Position numbers and translations under genes: made by a program. Shown here in pieces: positions 58,706 through 64,000 of a stretch of 64,000 bases of DNA. The notes beneath the pieces are model-generated. The model was given only the letters and a program-made list of their open reading frames with translations, did not search any database and was not told where the DNA came from. Location of the stretch: contig CM047810.1 of assembly GCA_026214975.1 (NCBI GenBank), forward strand, positions 93,946,316 to 94,010,315. The letters run 5' to 3'. The stretch is from Gentiana macrophylla. Lineage: Eukaryota; Streptophyta; Magnoliopsida; Gentianales; Gentianaceae. Position 1 is the stretch's first letter, and the number at the start of each line of letters is the position of its first letter.

Positions 58706-60384
58706 TGATCGCGTGTAAGTCGCTTAACACTAGCAAGAGGACTAGGTCAATCGTAGTATAGCAAGGGTGAGTCAAGGTCGACCCCACAAAGACTATCATT
58801 TAATTAAGTTAAGCACAACCACAATTCATATATCAACCGGATAGGGTGGTCATTGACCAACATAAATAAACAGTAAGAAAAAGAGATGCAAATAAACCAA
58901 TAGTCAATCATATATTGAAAAGGCATTAACCAAACTATTCATAACTAATCTCTCCTTAATCCTTAAATGATCGATATTTGTAATTAAGCTATGGGTGCAG
59001 TCTACTAACCCTATGTACTTCCACTGTAAGGACAACAGATAATCTATATACAGTTAACCTCCTTACTTGCTCTAGTCCTGGGTGTCTTCCAGTGGTCTTC
59101 TAGCCTTAGAAGAAGTCGTGTCCGGGGCTGTATTAACCCACACACAATAAGTTCTAGAGAGTGCCGGCTCAAGACCGAGAACCTCCTTAAGCAGCTATCG
59201 ACTATGACTAGCACGTTCCAAAAGATCGATCCAGACTATGTCCTAACTAACACTTCACTAACAGTCCTTCATGTTAATTTACGAAGACATGCAATTAAGT
59301 GATCAGGCTAAAAACATGTAAATTAGATATGTCGATCAACGTAGCTGACACTGAACCACAGAATTAGGATTTACTAAGTGTCTGATTAGTCGATAAAGAC
59401 CGTCGTCTAATCGAGAGAACGCAACCCATAATTCTGCGTATAATATGAATGAATCGAATAATAAAGATTAAGGTTCGTTTAATTAATTCATAGTTGATTA
59501 CATGCAAGCATAGTCTATATCTATCACAAGAACAATAATGAATCTAAGATACGAAATAAAATATTGGAATGGATCTTACCTATAACGAAGAATAGATATA
59601 CTCCTCAATTCTCTCCCCCTCAGGCGATTTGAATCGATCCATGAAGATCGTAAACCAAGCACAATTCAATAATGAAAGATTCATGATTTATTTGCAAGAA
59701 AAGAAAATGAGAAAAGAAAATAAGACTTTATTCACCAAAGGACTACATTGTATCTAGTTGATGGATGAATAAGATGAGGAATGGTTGAATGAATTATTGA
59801 TTACGAATCCGCAGCTCTGATGGCCTTATATAGGTGTATAAACCGACTTAGGGTAAAACCTAATCCGTGGAGGACAAGAAAATGCATTCTGGAAGATTCT
59901 GGGAGGCTCGCTTAGTCGGCGGCAACTCCCGATTAATTGAGGGTATTTTTGTACTCTTTCTTCTGTTGACTTAACATGGAAGGTTCTGGAATGCCCTAGG
60001 CCCAATCAATCTGTCCAGTCCGCTCTAGAATCCATTCGTAATGCTATGTCCAAGTTTCGTTACCAATCCTATTTTCCGGTCCAATCTTCACTCGAAACAC
60101 TTCAACCTTCCGCTCCGTTCTCTTCTTTATCAGTTGACTCCCAAATGGTGCTCCAAACACTCGTTCATCTATGAATAAAATCATAGCACACATAGTAGCT
60201 TCTATTTATGGCAAATAACACATAAAATACATAGTTAATACGCATAATACCAATTTAGTCACCCAGGATGTGGCTTAATCACATTTAGCTAATTAACCCA
60301 TGATTTCATACATAATACACCCATTGAGAACACAAATACGGGGTAGACTGATAGTAAAATATGATACCAAGTTGACCGTCATCA
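58706..60384 (-). repeat. 5' LTR of the non-autonomous gypsy element, uninterrupted
   Basis: 1,679 bp, starting TGATGACGGTC and ending ACACGCGATCA on the minus strand. It keeps the empty sites of both insertions in its partner: ATAGG at 58841-58845 (solo LTR) and GGT at 60147-60149 (CACTA; GAT in the other LTR). TATA-like CCTATATAAGG (RC) lies near 59825. Confidence 0.9.
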
Positions 60385-60639
60385 CATATAAGCTTTTTAA
60401 GGACATATAGTCCTAGAAAATCAAATTAAATTACCAAGCACATTGTAAAATGACTATTGACTACTAAGTCGATATCCCACAAGGCCTAAACAATCACCTT
60501 TCGGTGCTCCCACATTCTCCCCGCAGAGGGTCTCAGTTGCAGTGATGGGCCGAGGTTATCAGAAGTCAATGTTAGACATTGCCATGTTCCAGTTAATGCC
60601 CCAAAGGCATACATATCATTCAACATCAGATTGTACACA

Positions 60640-62612
60640 AGAAAACATCAAAATAAGGTAAACATGCATTTTGGCATGCGCTAGCACCCTTTGGTGTGCT
60701 CTAAACCATGTCCAAAACAACCTGTTCCATTTTGCTTCACTTTGGCGTGTGCTAGAACTGAACAGAAACATCATGTCCAATTCTTCTACCTTTAGCGCAC
60801 GCTAAGCCCTCTTGGTGCGTGCTAAAACTAAACAGGTCATTCGGTTCCATGCCTGACAATTTTGGCACGTGCTAACACCTTTTGGTTCACGCTATGCTAG
60901 AAGTGATAGCACCGATCGAGACACTCGATCTTAGCACAGCGGAAGCTTATGCGATTTACGATATGAGACATAACTAATTAATCCTACGAGAAGGTTAGTA
61001 GATTTACCCATACCGGAGAGAGATGATAAAACCGACCAAGGGAGAAGCCGTAGTCTTCCAGATTGTATCTCCTAGCGACAACTGGTGGACGTGAATCTTG
61101 GCCGTAGAACCTCCTCGAATATGCCCGAGAAAAACCCTAGGTTTTTCTCCTCTAAATAACTAAGGCAAGAAACTAATTTTTCTTCCTTTATTTTACAAAG
61201 TGGCGCATTTAATAGTGTTTATTGTGCTATGAGAAACTCTCTTTATATAGGAAAATAACTAGTCAAGATAAGAGATAATTCCCAAAAAATCAATCTCTCA
61301 TTTTTCCATTAAGTATCCAACAAACAGATAATTAATTAATTACACATGTGACATAATCTAGAAAAATTTCTTTTTCTAATTTATCACAAAATGTAGGCGC
61401 CACTTTAGTCAATTTTTTTAATAGAAAATGTCTTTTCTATTTTACATATTATTTACCAAATAAATAATATTGCATATTCATTAAATAGACCAACTATTTA
61501 ATTTATTCTCGAGGTTCCATAAAACGAGAAAATACTCTCGTGTTAGGAGCCAACCCGGGGACCATGGACCTATAACCAGTAGCTACAATAAATTGAATAA
61601 AATATTCATCGAACAGAATATTTCTACTCAACTTATTAATTCCGGAACTACGCCACCATAAATCCGAAACTGAACTCTATCGATTATAGATATAACTTAT
61701 TTTCAAAACGTTGAGTCAAGTCGATAAGTGTCCATTGATATAATCATTTCATATAAACTAACCCTCCGTAGACTATCCGTACTGAAGTAGGATTATTTCC
61801 GTAAACCTTCTTCACTACATCTTATCCTTATTTACCATTAACCCACTAGTGATCAATTAGTTCATAACCAATACGAACTCCCGGGATCAATCAGTTTCTA
61901 GGATTAACAAATAAGGGGAAAGTCTTTCTACTTCCCGCAGGAAGGAATGGATTCCATATTTGTGAGACACACACTTCTCACTCATTCCAGAATAGTGTCA
62001 ACATGAAAGTGATTCGGACCGCGCCTCTTAGCGATCCTTAACGAACACATCAAACCCTATCCTGAAACCAGTAGGAGTCTGTATTCACTTCAGGATTAAG
62101 GTTAATCCATATATGATCATCTTGTGATTTAATAAGATTTCTCAATCACGGAATTATATGAGAAACTCATACTAAATCGGTCGAGTCCTATATGACTCTC
62201 ATCTTATATAAATGCCCCACTTAGACAACCAATGTCGACGGTCCGGATAAGACGGTCACACCATAAAGTGTTATGGGCGCATTAATGGTGGTTTAATCAA
62301 TAGACCCCATACTTTGATTAAGTTCACCACGGACTAATAGTTCAAGTGTATCATCATAAACTTAACCCTCATGTGTGACACACACTAAGTTAAATGACTA
62401 CATATGATACTACTTAGGGTTTTCAGCAGTGTATTACTTACAAGCATGAAGCAAGTAATAAGATGAGAATAAATCTGTCATTTATTAATTCTAAAAAAAA
62501 TTACATAAATTGTCTTTCGGGTGCTACTTCCAACACGCTAACCGTAGCAGAACCATTCTGCAGATTCCCTGGATGTTTTGGCGAGCTCTAAAACAGTCTG
62601 GCGCACGCTAAA
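60640..62612. repeat. Family of GGCGCACGCTAA motifs in the Tekay-like LTR
   Basis: Variants such as GGCATGCGCTAGCACC, TTTGGCGTGTGCTAGA, TTTAGCGCACGCTAAG, TTGGTGCGTGCTAAAA, TTTTGGCACGTGCTAACACC and TGGCGCACGCTAAATG occur about ten times at 60670-60894 and 62536-62612, interrupted by the solo LTR. Each half-site is nearly palindromic. This repeat-rich block is a normal but diverged part of Tekay-type LTRs. Confidence 0.65.
60895..62535 (-). mobile_element. Second solo copia LTR (Angela-like), 1,641 bp
   Basis: Minus strand: TGTTGGAAGTAGCACCCG to GGTGCTATCACTTCTAGCA, near-complementary ends. Perfect target duplication CGCTA at 60890-60894 and 62536-62540. TATA-like CCTATATAAAG (RC, about 61250). 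No internal domain. Its first bases differ from the first solo LTR (TGTTGAAATAGTGTCC), so it is a different subfamily. Confidence 0.9.
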
Positions 62613-63267
62613 TGGTTGGAAATTAGAAAAACAGCCTGAAACGATGCCAAATTCAGTCATTTCTCAATCCGAATTATTTCCAACCTTTTAGCACCTCAAA
62701 AGCTGCAATTATTCCACAACAACACCCAAACTTGATAAGAACACCCCCTTACATTAATTTGCAACAAAAGCGATCCGAAAGGAAAACAACGAGGGTTCTT
62801 GCAATTCCTCGACTTCTACGTCCAATCTGTGAACAAAAAATGTAATTCTATGATTACTACAACATCCCACGCCTTTAAAACTCAAGATTCTACCAAAAAC
62901 GAATGAGATTCTAATTTGGGGCTAAAAGAGAAAACTTACGAAATCACGAATTGCTAGTATCAAAACGATCCTTTCCCGCGGTCTTCTTCTACCGTGGTCG
63001 GCACAAAAGATGAACGGGTTGCACGTTAGGCCGGAGATTCTTCTTCTCCTTTTTTTTTCTTCTCCGTCGACCCCTTCTTTTTTTTTCTCAGAAGCGTGTA
63101 ATGTGAATAAGGAAAATTAAAGAAGTTTTATTTGGCAAACCTCCTTTGTCCATTAATTTCCTTAATTAATTTTTCCTTAATTAATTACTTAGGATAAATA
63201 GTAACTAGTAAATAAATAAACTAAAATCAATTACTCTTTTACTCTTATTAAAACTTGAGGTGTTACA

Positions 63268-63760
63268 TGTCCTTTGTTGATTTGTTCTTATTTCCGGTAT
63301 TCATCAATAAAATTTAATTTCGTTTCATGTTTTCATTATCTTCTCGATTCATTTCATGAATCTTTTCACAAGGTTTGGGCAGCTTTTAGAAAAATTACAA
63401 GTTGTAGCTCATGGCATGATGCGAGAAATTCAAGCGCTCAGTTTTTCTTGGATGATTAGTATCAGACATTACGATATACGTTCTCCTTGGATTGGGATAA
63501 ATGGAAGGCTTTCTATCTAGAGTTTCTAAAGTTCATAGTTCGATTTTTAGTTCATTTCTTTTTTGGTTGTTGTTGCGGTCCTGATGTGAGGTGGTGAATA
63601 TCTTGGTATTTTGATAACTTTATCATCTTTGTTTGTATAGAATTTCTTTAGTGAGGCTTTGTAGATGTTGGGTCTTCTTCAGTCAGTTTTGCCTCTGAAT
63701 AGTTGAGTTCTGTAGTCTTTCCATCATTACTAACTATGCTGTATATTAGTTGTTTTTAAT
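63268..63760. other. Flank of the nest, no gene recognised
   Basis: T-rich DNA with short frames (for example 63274-63459) that match nothing I know. Confidence 0.3.
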
Positions 63761-63799
63761 GATACCATAGGCTCCCGGTAATTCATAATGTATACTATC

Positions 63800-64000
63800 C
63801 GAAATTAATACCGAAGTGGACTACTCACCACTTTAAATAAAGCTCACTAAGAGCTATTTTCTCCAACAATCTCCCATATGAATGAAAATTAATGCAAATG
63901 CAATGCTGACTCTGAAGAGATATCAAACGGAAATCAATCGCATCAGGATAGGTGGTTTTCGGCCTTGAACATTCCCTAGTAGAATACCATCGGATATACT
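63800..64000 (-). mobile_element. Probable 3' edge of another Angela-like copia element
   Basis: At 63861-63880 the plus strand reads CTCCAACA followed by ATCTCCCATATG; on the minus strand this is a purine tract GGGAGAT abutting TGTTGGAG, the arrangement at the 3' LTR of Angela-type elements. The LTR would extend left of 63868 and the internal region right, beyond the window. Short LTR-like remainder only. Confidence 0.4.

Larger units (their letters stand above)
25227..60384 (-). mobile_element. Non-autonomous gypsy element (LARD-like), expanded to 35 kb by nested insertions
   Basis: Two LTRs (TGATGACGGTCAACTTG to TTACACGCGATCA on the minus strand) bound the element; the flanking 5-bp target copies are CGTAT (25222-25226) and CATAT (60385-60389), differing by one CpG-type transition. 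Next to the 5' LTR lies a PBS; next to the 3' LTR lies a PPT. After removing insertions the internal region is only about 1.7 kb (58576-58705, 44041-44781 and 33425-34261) and has no gag or pol. The conserved 3' motif GACAATGTTGAGTTTTAAAG (RC of about 34540-34560) suggests descent from a Tat/Retand-like family. Original size about 5 kb. Confidence 0.85.
24324..63267 (-). mobile_element. Tekay-like (chromovirus) gypsy LTR, outermost shell of the nest
   Basis: On the minus strand the LTR begins TGTAACACCTCAAG (63267) and ends GGAGCGTCACTACA (24324), both typical of Tekay-type LTRs. True LTR sequence is 24324-25226, 60390-60889 and 62541-63267, about 2.1 kb in all; everything else is nested insertions. 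It contains (TA)n near 24800-24880 and a family of GGCGCACGCTAA motifs. No PBS, PPT or matching target duplication is visible at either edge, so it is probably an old solo LTR or a fragment. Confidence 0.6.

Noticed and set aside
24321..63276. CTTTG as a target duplication of the Tekay-like LTR
   Set aside because: CTTTG occurs near both edges but would require ends that are not TG/CA; the match is probably chance.

Overview
The window is eukaryotic nuclear DNA from a flowering plant, almost certainly a eudicot. The signs are one intron-bearing plant 2-oxoglutarate oxygenase locus with GT-AG introns, plant-type Ty1/copia, Ty3/gypsy, LINE and CACTA elements, long (TA)n runs and a 100-N scaffold gap. 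I cannot name the species. No complete, undamaged host gene is visible and no bacterial features are present. Most of the 64 kb is transposon.

Layout. 1-3.6 kb: gypsy (Tat/Ogre-like) and copia gag remnants. 4.0-5.5 kb (minus): a three-exon 2-oxoglutarate/Fe(II) dioxygenase (ACC-oxidase-homologue type) with all catalytic residues but three small frameshifts in exon 1. 5.5-9.5 kb: AT-rich spacer, a TTGATATTGTAG-type repeat, (TA)n arrays, the assembly gap and an LTR-element remnant. 9.7-14.1 kb (minus): a decayed L1-type LINE with ORF1, endonuclease, reverse transcriptase, zinc finger and RNase H-like parts, abutting a CpG-rich 16-18 bp minisatellite (14.2-14.9 kb). 15-19.7 kb: tandem repeats, a fragment of a probable importin-beta gene and retroelement pieces. 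20.2-24.2 kb: a short gypsy-like element inside a copia reverse transcriptase fragment. It has a PBS, a PPT and a gag, but in place of pol it carries a clear piece of a transportin-3/MOS14-like nuclear import receptor gene.

24.3-63.3 kb is a Russian-doll nest. A Tekay-like LTR (24324-63267) was entered by a small non-autonomous gypsy element (25227-60384, near-matching TSD CGTAT/CATAT). One LTR of that element was then hit by a 1.94-kb solo copia LTR (TSD ATAGG) and a 4.65-kb CACTA transposon (TSD GAT) that itself carries a foldback MITE. Its internal region was hit by a 13.8-kb copia element (44782-58575, TSD AAAAT). A 9.8-kb block of gypsy plus copia is then tandemly repeated (34262-44040 against 44041-54016). 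The Tekay LTR independently took a 1.64-kb solo copia LTR (60895-62535, TSD CGCTA). The gypsy element's second LTR preserves the empty sites for the solo LTR and the CACTA element, so these boundaries are base-exact.

Points of greatest interest. (1) The large copia element carries, after pol, a second reading frame of about 1,250 codons with an acidic/coiled-coil middle and an RGG-box tail, preceded by its own G-box and TATA-like sequence. (2) The 20.4-23.9 kb element has captured a karyopherin gene fragment. (3) Differences among the duplicated copies fall mainly at CAG/CTG sites (CAGT/CGAT and ACTG/ATCG swaps, small indels). This looks like consensus error at CHG-methylated cytosines rather than biology, and it would explain many of the apparent stops and frameshifts.
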